64,000 bases of DNA from Lentzea albida (GTDB lineage Bacteria; Actinomycetota; Actinomycetes; Mycobacteriales; Pseudonocardiaceae), in NCBI RefSeq assembly GCF_900111005.1, contig NZ_FOFV01000004.1:434001-498000 (forward strand), read 5' to 3'. Positions 36,906 through 46,925 of the stretch are shown here, piece after piece. The position numbers were made by a program, and so were the translations under genes. The notes under the pieces were generated by a model. That model worked only from the letters and a program-made list of their open reading frames with translations. It was not told the DNA's origin and did no database searches. Position 1 is the first letter of the stretch, and each line of letters starts with the position of its first letter.

Positions 36906-38003
36906 TCAGGGCACCTTCAGCGCGGTGAGCATGCCGGTGACGGCGGTGTGCCATGGGTACTGCTCGGCGCGGGCCCTCGCGGCCTCCCGGGAGCCCGATT
37001 CCAGCAGGTGTCTGGCCGCGGTGGCGAAGGCCTCGGCGTGGTCGTCGACGGCCGCGCCGCAGGAGGGTTGGACTATCTCCTTGAGGGCGCTGCTCTGGCT
37101 CACGACCACCGGGGTGCCGCTGGCCAGGGCTTCGAGGGCGGCCAGGCCGAAGGTCTCGTGCGGGCCCGGTGCCAGGGAGAGGTCCGCCGACGCCAGGAGC
37201 GAGGCCACGTCGAGGCGTGACTTCACGAAGCCGAGGAAGGTGACCGGCAGGCCCGCCGCGCGTTTTTCCAGGGCGGTGCGTCTCGGGCCGTCGCCGGCGA
37301 TCACCAGGCGGGCCGAGTGGCCCTGTTCGTGGAGTTCGGCGAGGGTGTCGACGGAGCGTTCGACGTGCTTCTCGGGTGAGAGACGTCCACAGTGGATCAG
37401 CAGGTTCTGCTTGCCCTGCAACAGGTCTTGGCGGAGGTCTGCGGAGTGTCTGCTCGGGGTGAACGTGGCCAGGTCCACGCCGAGCGGGACCTGGGTGACG
37501 TTCGTGGCGCCGATGCGGTCGAACTCCTCGCGCGCGAAGCCCGTCGTGCAGACGACCGTGTCGTAGGAGGCGGCCATGCGGCGGTTCGCCCAGTCGGCGC
37601 CGCGTTCGGCCGGGCTCTCCGGCAGCACGAACCGGAGCAGGCGGTCGAGGCGTTCGTGGGAGATGACGACGTTCGGGATGCCGTGCTCGCCCGCCCAGGC
37701 GCCCATGCCGCGAAGGGTGAGGCGGTCGGAGACCTCCAGGCGGTCGGGTCTCAGGTCGTCCACCAGGGACTTCACCCGCCACGGGTCGACCACGCGGTAG
37801 CCGCCGGTGTACGGGATCTTGAGCGCCGGGAGCGTGATGCGGCGAACGCCGCCGGGCAGTTCCTCGTCCGCCGCGCGGGCGCCGGGCACGACCAGCACCA
37901 CCTCGTGGCCGAGCTGGCTGTAGCCGGTGCCGAGGTGGTGCAGTGCCGTGCGGAGACCGCCGGACTTCGGTCCGTAGAAGTTGGCGAGCTGGACGATCCT
38001 CAA
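36906..38003 (-). CDS. GT4-type glycosyltransferase (mannosyltransferase-like) 1
   Basis: The 365-residue GT-B enzyme starts [20 protein letters not shown], has the donor-binding block [19 protein letters not shown] (about residue 190) and the E-x7-E-type motif [16 protein letters not shown]. It resembles actinobacterial phosphatidylinositol or lipid mannosyltransferases and would act at the cytoplasmic membrane with GDP-mannose or a similar donor. The start is TTG 38003, overlapping the upstream glycosyltransferase stop (TTGA). Confidence 0.8.
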   Translation of the reverse strand: MRIVQLANFYGPKSGGLRTALHHLGTGYSQLGHEVVLVVPGARAADEELPGGVRRITLPALKIPYTGGYRVVDPWRVKSLVDDLRPDRLEVSDRLTLRGMGAWAGEHGIPNVVISHERLDRLLRFVLPESPAERGADWANRRMAASYDTVVCTTGFAREEFDRIGATNVTQVPLGVDLATFTPSRHSADLRQDLLQGKQNLLIHCGRLSPEKHVERSVDTLAELHEQGHSARLVIAGDGPRRTALEKRAAGLPVTFLGFVKSRLDVASLLASADLSLAPGPHETFGLAALEALASGTPVVVSQSSALKEIVQPSCGAAVDDHAEAFATAARHLLESGSREAARARAEQYPWHTAVTGMLTALKVP

Positions 38004-39073
38004 GCGGCCGCCTGGTGGGTGAGTCCCATGACCGCCGCGTAGTGGCCCATCAGCTGGTCGCAGATCGCGGGCCAGGTGCGGGTGAGCACCGACTTGCGGG
38101 CGGCCAGGCCGAAGCGCCTGCGGCGCAGCGGGTCGCGCAGCAGGTCGACGTACTGGGTGATGTCGTCGTCGAACAGGTAGCCGGTGCGGCCGTGGTCGAC
38201 CAGGTCGCGGGGTCCGCCCGCGTTCGGTGCCAGGACCGGGAGACCGGTGGCGAGGGCTTCCTGGACGGCCTGGCAGAACGTCTCGTGCGGGCCGGTGTGG
38301 ATGAAGACGTCCAGTGACGCGTAGGCCTCGGCCAGCTCCTGGCCGGTGCGGAAGCCCAGGAACTCGGCGGCCGGCATGTCCTTCTCGAGCTGCTCGCGGT
38401 CCGGGCCGTCGCCGACGACGCGGAGCTTCACGCCAGGCAGGTCGTGCAGCTCCCTCAACCGCTGCACCTGCTTCTCCGGGGCCAGCCGGCCGACGTAGCC
38501 GATGGTCAGCTCGTCGTTGTGCCTCTGACGCGGGTGGAAGAGGTCGATGTCGACGCCCCTGCCCCACCTGTGCACGCGCGGGACGCCGTGCTCCTCCAAC
38601 GCTTCCACCGCCGAGCTCGACGGGGCGAGCGTGCGGTCGGCGAGCGTGTGCAGGCGCTTGGTCCACCGCCACGCGGCGCGCTTGGTGAGGCCGAGCCCGT
38701 AGTTGCCCGCGAACCCGGCGACGTCGGTCTGGTAGACCGCGACGGTCGGGACGTCGAGCTTGCGCGCGGCTCTGAGGCCGTACGCGCCGAGCACGAACGG
38801 GGAGGCGAGGTGCACGACGTCGGGCCGGAAGTCCGCGAGCGCGTGCAGCACTCTCGGGCCCGGCACACCGATGGGGAGGCTCGTCACCAGCGGCACGTCG
38901 ACGGAGGGGACCCTGACGACGGGCGTGCCGTGGTGTTCTTCCGCGCCGGCGCCGGGCGCGACGACCAGGGCCTGGTGGCCGCCTCTGCGCAGGTGCTCCA
39001 GCACGCGGAGCACGGAGTTGGTGACGCCGTTCACCTGGGGCAGGAAGCTCTCGGTCACGATCGCTACTCGCAC
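38000..39073 (-). CDS. GT4-type glycosyltransferase (mannosyltransferase-like) 2
   Basis: The 357-residue protein begins [20 protein letters not shown], the hallmark of the mycobacterial MgtA/PimB-like group, with [17 protein letters not shown] in the donor domain and [20 protein letters not shown] near the C terminus. In mycobacteria the same gene lies beside menG, as here. GTG 39073 matches the family N terminus; an ATG at 39097 in frame is an alternative. It probably makes lipoglycan or glycolipid precursors together with its partner. Confidence 0.8.
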   Translation of the reverse strand: MRVAIVTESFLPQVNGVTNSVLRVLEHLRRGGHQALVVAPGAGAEEHHGTPVVRVPSVDVPLVTSLPIGVPGPRVLHALADFRPDVVHLASPFVLGAYGLRAARKLDVPTVAVYQTDVAGFAGNYGLGLTKRAAWRWTKRLHTLADRTLAPSSSAVEALEEHGVPRVHRWGRGVDIDLFHPRQRHNDELTIGYVGRLAPEKQVQRLRELHDLPGVKLRVVGDGPDREQLEKDMPAAEFLGFRTGQELAEAYASLDVFIHTGPHETFCQAVQEALATGLPVLAPNAGGPRDLVDHGRTGYLFDDDITQYVDLLRDPLRRRRFGLAARKSVLTRTWPAICDQLMGHYAAVMGLTHQAAA

Positions 39074-39217
39074 ACCGACACCTTGAGGTGCCCGCATGAA
39101 GTCCGCGTGACGCACGATTTGACGCGGACGGAACACCTCACGTCGTGGCCAGGTGATCGTCGATTCGTCATCTGCGCTTCGGTTTCCGGACACACGACGC
39201 GGTGAAACTAGGCCAGC

Positions 39218-40048
39218 ATGACCGTCTTGTCGTCCCGTCCCGCGCACCCGGTGGACCCCGGACTCGTGTCCATCGCACTGGAAGTGGCCGGTCGCCTGGC
39301 GAACGACGCCTCGGACGTCATCATGGCCACCGCCGGCCGCGGCGTGCGTCCCGACTCCGGCGAGTCGCCGTTCGACTGGGTCACCGACACCGACCGCACC
39401 CTGGAACGCCACACCCGGCGCGTGCTCACCGCCGAGTTCCCCTCGATACCGGTGTTCTGCGAGAACTCCGACGACGTGACCGGTGACTCCGAGTTCCGCT
39501 GGGTCGTCGACCCCGTGGACGGCACCGCGAACTACACGGCGGGCATGCCCTGGTGCGCCTACAGCCTCGCGCTGGTGGACCGCTGGGGCCCGGTCGTCGG
39601 CGTCGTCGCGGACCCGTACCGCTCGCAGATCTACGCCGCCGCCCGCGGCCGCGGCATGCGCGCGAACGGCACCCCGGTCCGCCTGACCGAACGACAGGGC
39701 GACTCCCTGGTCGTGTGCACCGAGATGACGCGCACCGGTCCGTGGCCGGGCATGGGCGAGTTCATCTCCACGGCCGCGATAGCAGGCACGGGCGTGCGCG
39801 TCCTCGGCTCGAAGTGCCTGGCCGTCGCACAAGTGGCGCTGGGACACGTGGCCGCCGCCGTGCTGCACGGCTACCACGAGTGGGACGTGGCCGGTGCGGT
39901 CTCGTTGGCCGTGGAGTCGGGTGCGGTCGTGCTCGACAGACGCGGCGAGGGCGCCCAACTACCCGTGGACGGACTCCTGGTGGCCGCGCCGGAGGCGGCC
40001 GACGAGGTGCTGAGCTGGTGGCAGTCGGCGCTTCAGGTCGACAGCTGA
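39218..40048 (+). CDS. Inositol monophosphatase-family phosphatase
   Basis: The 276-residue protein has the metal-binding motifs ENSDD (about residue 88), [15 protein letters not shown] (about residue 98) and the C-terminal [19 protein letters not shown]. Family members remove phosphate from inositol phosphate, histidinol phosphate or PAP; the sequence alone does not decide. Proximity to two lipid mannosyltransferases would fit inositol phosphate. Its last 16 bases overlap the 3' end of the convergent gene. Confidence 0.85.
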   Translation: MTVLSSRPAHPVDPGLVSIALEVAGRLANDASDVIMATAGRGVRPDSGESPFDWVTDTDRTLERHTRRVLTAEFPSIPVFCENSDDVTGDSEFRWVVDPVDGTANYTAGMPWCAYSLALVDRWGPVVGVVADPYRSQIYAAARGRGMRANGTPVRLTERQGDSLVVCTEMTRTGPWPGMGEFISTAAIAGTGVRVLGSKCLAVAQVALGHVAAAVLHGYHEWDVAGAVSLAVESGAVVLDRRGEGAQLPVDGLLVAAPEAADEVLSWWQSALQVDS

Positions 40049-40653
40049 GGGAGCTGCTTCTCCAGCACCTCGAGGTGCGTGCGCGCCTCGTCCAGCTCCG
40101 GGTGGTCGAACATCTGCAATGCCACCCGCCCCACCTCGTTCTCGAACGCGTGGAAGTCGTGCGTGGCCTTCAGCAGCCGCTGGTAGACGGGGTGCTGCCG
40201 GTCGACGGCCCCGAGCGCCCGCCCGAGCTGCGCGATGCCGCGCACGTCGTCGAGTTCCGTCACGAGCTTCTCGGTGATCCGCGGCAGCCACTCCTTGGCG
40301 GGCGAGTTGGGCACCGTCTGCACCGCGGCCGACACCCGGCGTGTCGACTCGGCACAGCGTTCGACCAGGTCGGACCACATGTCGTAGGGCTGCTGCGGGA
40401 CCGGCGGGTGGTACATCGGCGGCGGCACGTGGCGCGGCTGCCGGACCGCGTTGCGGATGGCTCCGACGACCGTGCCGACGACGGCTCCGGGGATGCCTCC
40501 GAACAGGAAGGAGACGAAGGCGATCGCGATGAAGGTGACGAACACCGACGAGTCGGTGTCACTCGGCGTGGACACGTCGATGACCGTGGTGAGGGCGCCC
40601 ATGAGCAGGGTGCCGATCAGGGCACCCCAGAGGGCTGAACGGACGACCACCAT
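40033..40653 (-). CDS. Membrane protein of unknown function, 206 residues
   Basis: Two hydrophobic segments near the N terminus (about residues 8-25 and 37-66, glycine-rich) are followed by a proline-rich linker (PPPMYHPPVPQQPYD) and a soluble helical C-terminal domain of about 120 residues. I do not recognise the family. It overlaps the phosphatase gene at the 3' ends and is downstream of paaE, 83 bases away on the same strand. Confidence 0.65.
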   Translation of the reverse strand: MVVVRSALWGALIGTLLMGALTTVIDVSTPSDTDSSVFVTFIAIAFVSFLFGGIPGAVVGTVVGAIRNAVRQPRHVPPPMYHPPVPQQPYDMWSDLVERCAESTRRVSAAVQTVPNSPAKEWLPRITEKLVTELDDVRGIAQLGRALGAVDRQHPVYQRLLKATHDFHAFENEVGRVALQMFDHPELDEARTHLEVLEKQLPQLST

Positions 40654-40736
40654 GCTTTCGATCGTGCCACGTTCACCGGCTGTTCGTGGCGTTGTCTGAG
40701 ATCACGGTATGTGTATCTCAGCTCGGCCCGCTCCGC

Positions 40737-41777
40737 TCAGGCGTCGAAGTCGACCGTCACGGACTCGCTCGTCGGCAGTGCCTGACAGGTCAGCACGAAC
40801 CCCGCCGCCACCTCCGACTCGTCGAGCGCGTAGTTGCGCCGCATCTCGACGGTGCCCTCCGTGACGAGCGCACGGCACGTTCCGCACACACCGCCCTTGC
40901 AGGCGAACGGCAGGTCGGCGCGCACGCGTTGGGCGGCGTCCAGGATCGGCTCGTCGGCGGGCAGCGGCAGGGTGGTCGTCTTGCCGTCCAGCACGACCGT
41001 CACCGAGGCGGCGGCGTCCACCACGGCCTCCTTGCGGCGCGGTGGGGGCGGCGGCTCGTCGACGTAGAAGAGCTCGTGGTGCACGCGGTCTGGAGCAACG
41101 CCTCGATCGCGCAGCACGGCCGTGGCGTCCTGCACCATCTCGTAGGGGCCGCACAGCCACCATTCGTCGATGGCGTCGAACGGGACGACGCTGCCGAACA
41201 GGGCCGTGAGTTTCGAAGCGGTCAGGCGGCCCGTGAAGAGTTCCACGTCGCGCGGTTCGCGGGACAGGACGTGGATCAGCTGGAACGCGGCCGGGTAGCG
41301 GTCCTTCAGGTCGGCGAGCTCGTCGGCGAACATCACCGTGTTGGTGCTTCGGTTGCCGTACAACAACGTCACGCGCGCGCCCGTGGCGAGGACCGTGGCG
41401 GCGATCGACAGGGCCGGGGTGATGCCCGAGCCCGCGACGACCAGGCCGTGGTGGGTGCCGGTACCGGACGGCGTGAACTTGCCCAGCGGTGGCAGGACTT
41501 CGAGCACGTCGCCGACGGCGACGCGGTCCACGAGCCACGTCGAGAACTGGCCGCCGTCGACGCGTCGCACGCCGATGCGCGGGGCGGCGCCGGTGGGCGC
41601 GCAGATCGAGTACGAGCGGCGTTCGTCGCCCTGGCGCAGGGTCAGGTACTGGCCCGCGGTGAAGGCGAACTCGTCCGCGAGGTCCTCCGGCACGGTGAAG
41701 GTGACGGCCACGGCGTCGTCGCAGAGGCGGTCGACGCTCGCGACCGTCAGCTTGTGGAAGGCAGCGCGGCGGGCCAC
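40737..41777 (-). CDS. paaE: Phenylacetyl-CoA 1,2-epoxidase reductase subunit
   Basis: The 346-residue protein has an FAD domain (RRSYSICAPTG), an NAD(P)H domain (LVVAGSGITPALSIA) and a C-terminal plant-type [2Fe-2S] ferredoxin with CKGGVCGTCRALV. It passes electrons from NADPH to the PaaAC oxygenase. It starts directly after the paaD stop (TGAGTG). Confidence 0.92.
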   Translation of the reverse strand: MARRAAFHKLTVASVDRLCDDAVAVTFTVPEDLADEFAFTAGQYLTLRQGDERRSYSICAPTGAAPRIGVRRVDGGQFSTWLVDRVAVGDVLEVLPPLGKFTPSGTGTHHGLVVAGSGITPALSIAATVLATGARVTLLYGNRSTNTVMFADELADLKDRYPAAFQLIHVLSREPRDVELFTGRLTASKLTALFGSVVPFDAIDEWWLCGPYEMVQDATAVLRDRGVAPDRVHHELFYVDEPPPPPRRKEAVVDAAASVTVVLDGKTTTLPLPADEPILDAAQRVRADLPFACKGGVCGTCRALVTEGTVEMRRNYALDESEVAAGFVLTCQALPTSESVTVDFDA

Positions 41778-42269
41778 TCAGATCTCCTTGACGTGCTCGA
41801 ACGGTTCGGCGCAGGCGTGGCAGCGGCGCAGGGCCTTGCACGCGGTCGAGCCGAACCGGGAAATCTCCGACGTGTTCGGCGAACCGCACTGCGGGCACGC
41901 GACCTGGCGTGACGGCGGCACGAGGTTCAACGGGACTGGGCCCGCGGCGACGGGGCCGATGCGCGCCGGGGGTGCGATGCCGGCCTCGGCCAGCTTCGCG
42001 CGGCCCTCGTCGCTGATCCAGTCCGTGGTCCAGGCCGGGGAGAGCGACAGGCGCACCTCGACGTCGGTGAAGCCCGCGCTCACGAGCGATCGGCGCAGGT
42101 CGGCGCCCATCTCGTCGATCGCGGGGCAGCCCGAGTAGGTCGGGGTGATGGTGACGACGACGCGACCGTCCTCTTCGGACACCTCGCGCAGCACGCCGAG
42201 GTCCGCCAGCGTGAGGACCGGGAGTTCCGGGTCCCGCACGGCCGACGCGACCTCCAGCGCCGTCGTCAC
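41778..42269 (-). CDS. paaD: Phenylacetate degradation protein PaaD (MIP18/SufT-like)
   Basis: The 163-residue protein has the DUF59 domain (VRDPELPVLTLADLG; TPTYSGCPAID) and a C-terminal zinc- or iron-type cysteine cluster, CPQCGSPNT with CHACAEPF. PaaD is needed for maturation or assembly of the epoxidase. It overlaps paaC by four bases. Confidence 0.9.
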   Translation of the reverse strand: MTTALEVASAVRDPELPVLTLADLGVLREVSEEDGRVVVTITPTYSGCPAIDEMGADLRRSLVSAGFTDVEVRLSLSPAWTTDWISDEGRAKLAEAGIAPPARIGPVAAGPVPLNLVPPSRQVACPQCGSPNTSEISRFGSTACKALRRCHACAEPFEHVKEI

Positions 42270-43150
42270 CAGACGGCTCCGGGCAGCGAGCGGTGCAGGT
42301 GCTGCATCTCGGCCAGCAGGTAGCCCATGGCCTCGGTGTGCACGCCGTCACGACCCGCCATGCCCGCCACCCGTGCTGCCTTCGTGTCCGCGGGACGCGT
42401 GAGGCCGGCGGCGTCGAGAACCGCCTCCAGCACACCGTCCACTTCGGACCGCAGTGACGCCGGGTCGACGGCCACTCCGGCCAGCACGGTGTCGACGGAA
42501 TGCGTCGCGAACAGCTCGTCGACGAACGGCCACACGCGGTCGAGGCCCGCCTGCATGCGGCGGTGCGACTCGTCCGTGCCGTCGCCGAGGCGCACGGTCC
42601 ACTGGGCCGCGTGGTCGCGGTGGTAGGCCAGTTCCTTCAGGCCCTTCTCGGCGATCGCCTTCAGGACCGGGTCGGCCGAGCCGCGCAGGCGGGAGAAGAG
42701 CGCGAGCCGCCACGACGAGAACACCAGCAGGCGCGCGATGGTCGTCGCGAAGTCGCCGCCGGGGCCCGGCCCGCAGTCGATCTCGGCCAGGTGCACGTTG
42801 CGGAACTCGCGTTCGTCGCGCAGGTAGGCGAGCTCGTCCTCGTCCTTGCCCAGCACCTCGCCGGCGCGCGTGAGCAGCATGCGCGCCTGGCCGAGCAGGT
42901 CCAGGGCGATGTTGGCGAGCGCGATGTCCTCCTCCAGCTCGGGAGCGCGCGAGCACCACTCCGCGAGCCGCTGGGAGCAGATCAGCGCGTCGTCGCCGAG
43001 CATCAGGCAGTACGCGGCGAGCGCGTCCCTGTCGACGCCCGCGGGGAACTCGCGGTTCACGCCGGACAGGGCCTCCGAGAAGCCCGTTCCGAACGCCCAG
43101 TGCGCGTCCTCGCCACCCAGCAGCGACTCGTAGGCGTTGTCGAAGCTCAT
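42266..43150 (-). CDS. paaC: Phenylacetyl-CoA epoxidase structural subunit PaaC
   Basis: The 294-residue ferritin-like protein pairs with PaaA; blocks such as ANIALDLLGQARMLLTRAGE and ELAYHRDHAAQWTVRLGDGT are family typical. PaaC is catalytically inactive but binds substrate and PaaA. ATGA/GTGA-type overlaps link it to paaB and paaD. Confidence 0.9.
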   Translation of the reverse strand: MSFDNAYESLLGGEDAHWAFGTGFSEALSGVNREFPAGVDRDALAAYCLMLGDDALICSQRLAEWCSRAPELEEDIALANIALDLLGQARMLLTRAGEVLGKDEDELAYLRDEREFRNVHLAEIDCGPGPGGDFATTIARLLVFSSWRLALFSRLRGSADPVLKAIAEKGLKELAYHRDHAAQWTVRLGDGTDESHRRMQAGLDRVWPFVDELFATHSVDTVLAGVAVDPASLRSEVDGVLEAVLDAAGLTRPADTKAARVAGMAGRDGVHTEAMGYLLAEMQHLHRSLPGAVW

Positions 43151-43431
43151 AGGTGCGGCACGTCCTCGGGGATCGCGTAGAACGTCGGGTGCCGGTAGAC
43201 CTTGTCCCCGGACGGCGCGAAGAACGGGTCCTTCTCGTCCGGCGAGGAGGCCGTGATCTCCGTGGCGGGCACGACCCAGATCGACACGCCCTCGTTGCGA
43301 CGCGTGTAGACGTCACGGGCGTTGCGCAGCGCCATCTCGGCGTCCGGCGCGTGCAGCGAACCGACGTGCACGTGGTTCAGGCCGCGCTTGCCGCGCACGA
43401 ACACTTCCCACAACGGCCACGACGTGCTCAC
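43147..43431 (-). CDS. paaB: Phenylacetyl-CoA epoxidase subunit PaaB
   Basis: The 94-residue protein reads [20 protein letters not shown], followed by [16 protein letters not shown], the PaaB family pattern. PaaB bridges two PaaAC units in the active complex. It overlaps both neighbours by four bases. Confidence 0.92.
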   Translation of the reverse strand: MSTSWPLWEVFVRGKRGLNHVHVGSLHAPDAEMALRNARDVYTRRNEGVSIWVVPATEITASSPDEKDPFFAPSGDKVYRHPTFYAIPEDVPHL

Positions 43432-44369
43432 GCGGCACCTTCCTTACGTGCGTCGTGCTTGGCAGCGTGCGCGGCGGCGGCCTCACGGACCCATGCGCCG
43501 TCCTCGTGCGCCTTGCGACGGTGGGCGATGCGCTGCTCGTTGCAGACTCCGCCACCCTTGACGACCTGCCAGAACTCGTCCCAGTCGGGCGAGCCGAAGT
43601 CGTACTGCCCGCGCTCTTCGTTCCACTTCAGCTCGGGGTCGGGGAACGTCACGCCGAGGGCCTCGGCCTGCGGCACGCTCATGTTCACGAACTTCTGCCG
43701 CAGCTCGTCGTTGGTGTCGCGCTTGATCCGCCACGCCATGGACTGCTCGGTGTTGGTCGACTCGGCGTCCGGCGGGCCGAACATCATCAGCGCCGGCCAC
43801 CACCAGCGGTTCACCGAGTCCTGGACCATGTCCTTCTGCTGCTGGGTGCCGCGCATCATCGTCATGAGGAGCTCGTAGCCCTGACGCTGGTGGAACGACT
43901 CTTCCTTGCAGATTCGGATCATCGCGCGCGCGTACGGCCCGTAGGACGTGCGGCAGAGCGGCACCTGGTTGCAGATCGCGGCACCGTCGACCAGCCAGCC
44001 GATGACGCCGACGTCGGCGAACGTGAGCGTCGGGTAGTTGAAGATCGAGGAGTACTTCTGGCGGCCCTCGATGAGCTTGGTCGTCAGGTCCTCGCGGTCG
44101 GCGCCGAGCGTCTCCGTCGCCGAATACAGGTACAGGCCGTGCCCCGCCTCGTCCTGCACCTTCGCCAGGAGGATCGCCTTGCGGCGCAGCGAGGGCGCGC
44201 GGCTGATCCAGTTGCCCTCCGGCTGCATCCCGATGATCTCGGAGTGCGCGTGCTGGGCGATCTGCCTGATCAGAGTCTTGCGGTAGCCGTCGGGCATCCA
44301 GTCGCGCGGCTCGATGCGCGATTCGGCCTGCACGGTGCGCTCGAAGCGCAGCTCCAGGTCATCCGCCAT
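43428..44369 (-). CDS. paaA: Phenylacetyl-CoA epoxidase catalytic di-iron subunit PaaA
   Basis: The 313-residue ferritin-like oxygenase has the metal-ligand helices [20 protein letters not shown] and [15 protein letters not shown]. It epoxidises the ring of phenylacetyl-CoA, the first committed step of aerobic phenylacetate breakdown. It heads paaABCDE; the later genes of the pathway (paaG, Z, J, K) are not in the window. TAACAT six bases before the ATG fits a -10 box for a leaderless mRNA. Confidence 0.93.
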   Translation of the reverse strand: MADDLELRFERTVQAESRIEPRDWMPDGYRKTLIRQIAQHAHSEIIGMQPEGNWISRAPSLRRKAILLAKVQDEAGHGLYLYSATETLGADREDLTTKLIEGRQKYSSIFNYPTLTFADVGVIGWLVDGAAICNQVPLCRTSYGPYARAMIRICKEESFHQRQGYELLMTMMRGTQQQKDMVQDSVNRWWWPALMMFGPPDAESTNTEQSMAWRIKRDTNDELRQKFVNMSVPQAEALGVTFPDPELKWNEERGQYDFGSPDWDEFWQVVKGGGVCNEQRIAHRRKAHEDGAWVREAAAAHAAKHDARKEGAA

Positions 44370-44378
44370 ACACCGATG

Positions 44379-44810
44379 TTACATCCGGGCGCCGAACCTG
44401 CGTAGAACTGTCACAACCGCGGCGATGACGATCCAGACGGACACGAGGAACGTTCCGACGGGGAGCAGGGACAGCACGGCGGTCCGCCCGGCGACGCGCG
44501 TCAGTTCGGGGTTCGTCTGGTCGTACTCGACCCGCACGTTGTCCCCGACCTTGAGTCCGTCCGGGTAGAGCACGCCCTGGGACGGGATGATCACGCGCCC
44601 GTCCGGTGTGGCGTAGCGCACAACCGTCCGGTTGAAGGACACGGAGTCGACCTGCGCGACCGCCTGCCCCATCGACCGCTCGATGGCCACGTCGTCCCGC
44701 CAGCACGCGATGGGCAGAAGCACGCACACGAGCGTGATCACGCCACCGACGACGAACAACGCTCTGCAGACCGCACGGCGGACGCGTACACCGCGGGGCG
44801 TCTTGGTCAC
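44379..44810 (-). CDS. DUF3592-type membrane protein
   Basis: The 143-residue protein has membrane segments near both ends (about residues 13-35 and 108-130) around a soluble domain of about 70 residues with VRYATPDGRVIIPSQG and GDNVRVEYDQTNPE, the DUF3592 pattern. The function is unknown. I prefer GTG 44810, which has GGAGG five bases upstream, over 44825. It ends nine bases before paaA on the same strand. Confidence 0.7.
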   Translation of the reverse strand: MTKTPRGVRVRRAVCRALFVVGGVITLVCVLLPIACWRDDVAIERSMGQAVAQVDSVSFNRTVVRYATPDGRVIIPSQGVLYPDGLKVGDNVRVEYDQTNPELTRVAGRTAVLSLLPVGTFLVSVWIVIAAVVTVLRRFGARM

Positions 44811-44888
44811 TGCGTCCTCCACCACAACTGAGAAGTCTAGAGCCGGGCGGATGCCGCGCTTTCAGGTTCATGTCCATACAGTCGGACT

Positions 44889-46121
44889 GTGACCTCTGCA
44901 CCGACATCGAGAGCACGGCAGCGAATTCGCGTCCGGTCGAAGCGGGACACCGCCGGTGACCTGCTCGGACTGCTGCCGGATCCGGAGCGCGCGCTCGCCT
45001 GGGTGCGCGAGGGGTCCGGGCTGGTCGGCTGGGGCGAGGCCGCGCGGTTCGAGGTCAGCGGCCCCGACCGGTTCGCGAAGGCCGACAAGTGGTGGCAGGA
45101 GTTCGTCTCCCACCTCGACGTGGACGACGAGCTGGGCGTACCGGGCAGCGGTCCGGTGGCGTTCGTCTCGATGGCGTTCGCCGACTCACCGGGTGACTCG
45201 GTGCTGATCGTGCCCGAGGTGGTCGCCGGGCGGCGCAACGGTGAGCAGTGGGTCACGACGATCGGCGCCTCCGACCCGGCTCCGCACGTCGCGCCTCTCT
45301 CACGCCCGACCTCCGTCCGTTACTCCAACGGGCAGCTGCCGGTCACGCAGTACCGCGAGGCCGTGCGCGAAGCCGTGCGGCGGATGCGCGCCGGCGAGCT
45401 GGACAAGGTGGTGCTGGCGCACGACCTGATGGCCGTGACCGACAAGCGGCTGGACCAGCGGTTCGTGCTGCAGGGGCTCGCGCGGCGTTATCCCGAGTGC
45501 TGGGCCTACGCCGTGGACGGCCTGGTCGGCGCCACGCCGGAACTGCTGCTGCGCCGGACCGGTTCGGTCGTGGACTCGCGGGTGCTGGCCGGCACGACGT
45601 GGCCGCACGACGGCATGTCGGACGAGGAGCTCGCGGCGGCGTTGATGTCGTCGGAGAAGAACCTCGAAGAGCACGACTACGCGATCCGCTCTCTCGCGGA
45701 CACCCTGCGGCCCTTTTGCACGACCATGTCCGTGGAGGGGCCCTCGGTCCTGAGGCTGCCCAACGTGTCACACCTGTCGTCTGACGTGATCGGCACGCTG
45801 GAGTCGTCCGTGTCGCTGCTGCACCTCGGCTCGGCGGTCCACCCGACCGCCGCCGTGGGCGGAACGCCGCGACTGGACGCCACCCGGCTGATCTCGCAGC
45901 TGGAGGGCATGGACCGCGGGCGTTACGCGGGGCCCGTCGGGTGGATCGACGGCAACGGCGACGGGGAACTCGGCATCGCCCTGCGGTGCGCGCAGATCTC
46001 GGGGTCGACGGCCCGGTTGTTCGCGGGGTGCGGGCTGGTGGCCGACTCCGATCCGGACATCGAGGTGCAGGAGGCGCACGCCAAGATGCGCCCCATGCGC
46101 GAGGCCCTCGAAGGCATCTGA
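44889..46121 (+). CDS. menF: Isochorismate synthase (MenF/EntC/DhbC family)
   Basis: The 410-residue protein has the chorismate-binding enzyme fold; the C-terminal half carries PTAAVGGTPRLDATRLISQL, GRYAGPVGWIDGNGDGELGI and AGCGLVADSDPDIEVQE, which hold the active site and Mg-binding residues. It converts chorismate to isochorismate for MenD. The siderophore enzyme EntC is nearly indistinguishable by sequence, but no siderophore genes are near, while menD, B, E and A are within 11 kb. Confidence 0.85.
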   Translation: MTSAPTSRARQRIRVRSKRDTAGDLLGLLPDPERALAWVREGSGLVGWGEAARFEVSGPDRFAKADKWWQEFVSHLDVDDELGVPGSGPVAFVSMAFADSPGDSVLIVPEVVAGRRNGEQWVTTIGASDPAPHVAPLSRPTSVRYSNGQLPVTQYREAVREAVRRMRAGELDKVVLAHDLMAVTDKRLDQRFVLQGLARRYPECWAYAVDGLVGATPELLLRRTGSVVDSRVLAGTTWPHDGMSDEELAAALMSSEKNLEEHDYAIRSLADTLRPFCTTMSVEGPSVLRLPNVSHLSSDVIGTLESSVSLLHLGSAVHPTAAVGGTPRLDATRLISQLEGMDRGRYAGPVGWIDGNGDGELGIALRCAQISGSTARLFAGCGLVADSDPDIEVQEAHAKMRPMREALEGI

Positions 46122-46125
46122 CCGT

Positions 46126-46875
46126 CTATCCGTGCGGCCCGCCGCTGACGTAGATCACCTGACCCGTGACGTAGTCGGCGTCTTCCGCCGTGAAGAACAG
46201 CACGGCACGTGCGATGTCATGTGGCGTGCCAACACGCCCGCGTGGGATCGACTGCCGCTGCACCTCGATGTGCTCGTCGAGCGTGCGCCCCGCACGGGCC
46301 GCGGACACCTTGGTCATCTCGGTCACCACTACACCGGGCCCGATCGCGTTCACCGTGATGCCGAACGGCGCGAGGTCCAGCGCCGTGGCGCGGGTGAAGC
46401 CCTCCAGGCCAGCCTTGGCGGCGACGTAGTTGGCGCGGTCGCCGTCGACCAGCGCCGAGATGCTGGAGATGTTGACGACGCGACCCCAGCCCGCCTCGCG
46501 CATGGCCGGCGCTGTGGCCTTGAGCATCAGGAAGCTACCGCGCAGGTGGGTGGCCATCACGGAGTCCCAGTCGGCGAGCGGCATGTCGAGGACCATGTTG
46601 TCCCTGGCGAACCCGGCGTTGTTGACCAGGACCTCGACCGGGCCCAGGGTGGCGGTGACCTCTTCGACGGCCTGGGTGACGGCGTCGGGGTCGCTGATGT
46701 CCGCCTGCACGGCCATCGCCGTTCCGCCGGACTCCCTGATCTCGTCGGCCACGGCTTGCGCGCGGTCGCTTCTGTCGACCAGAGCCACCCGGTTTCCTTG
46801 GGCTGCCAGGGCTTTTGCTGTTCCGGCGCCAATTCCGGAGCCTGCGCCGGTGACGAGCGCGACACGAGAGTTCAC
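46126..46875 (-). CDS. Short-chain dehydrogenase/reductase, FabG-like
   Basis: The 249-residue SDR has the cofactor motif VTGAGSGIGAGTA (residue 8 onward), LVNNAGFARDNMV and the catalytic set ISSIS plus NYVAAKAG (serine, tyrosine and lysine). It resembles 3-oxoacyl-ACP/CoA reductases and likely uses NADPH. GTG 46875 is the start. It converges with the isochorismate synthase gene with four bases between the stops; no link to menaquinone is evident. Confidence 0.85.
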   Translation of the reverse strand: MNSRVALVTGAGSGIGAGTAKALAAQGNRVALVDRSDRAQAVADEIRESGGTAMAVQADISDPDAVTQAVEEVTATLGPVEVLVNNAGFARDNMVLDMPLADWDSVMATHLRGSFLMLKATAPAMREAGWGRVVNISSISALVDGDRANYVAAKAGLEGFTRATALDLAPFGITVNAIGPGVVVTEMTKVSAARAGRTLDEHIEVQRQSIPRGRVGTPHDIARAVLFFTAEDADYVTGQVIYVSGGPHG

Positions 46876-46925
46876 CCGTTGATCGTGCTCGTCGCCGGGG
46901 TTGAGGGCCACTGAGTTTGCGGCGG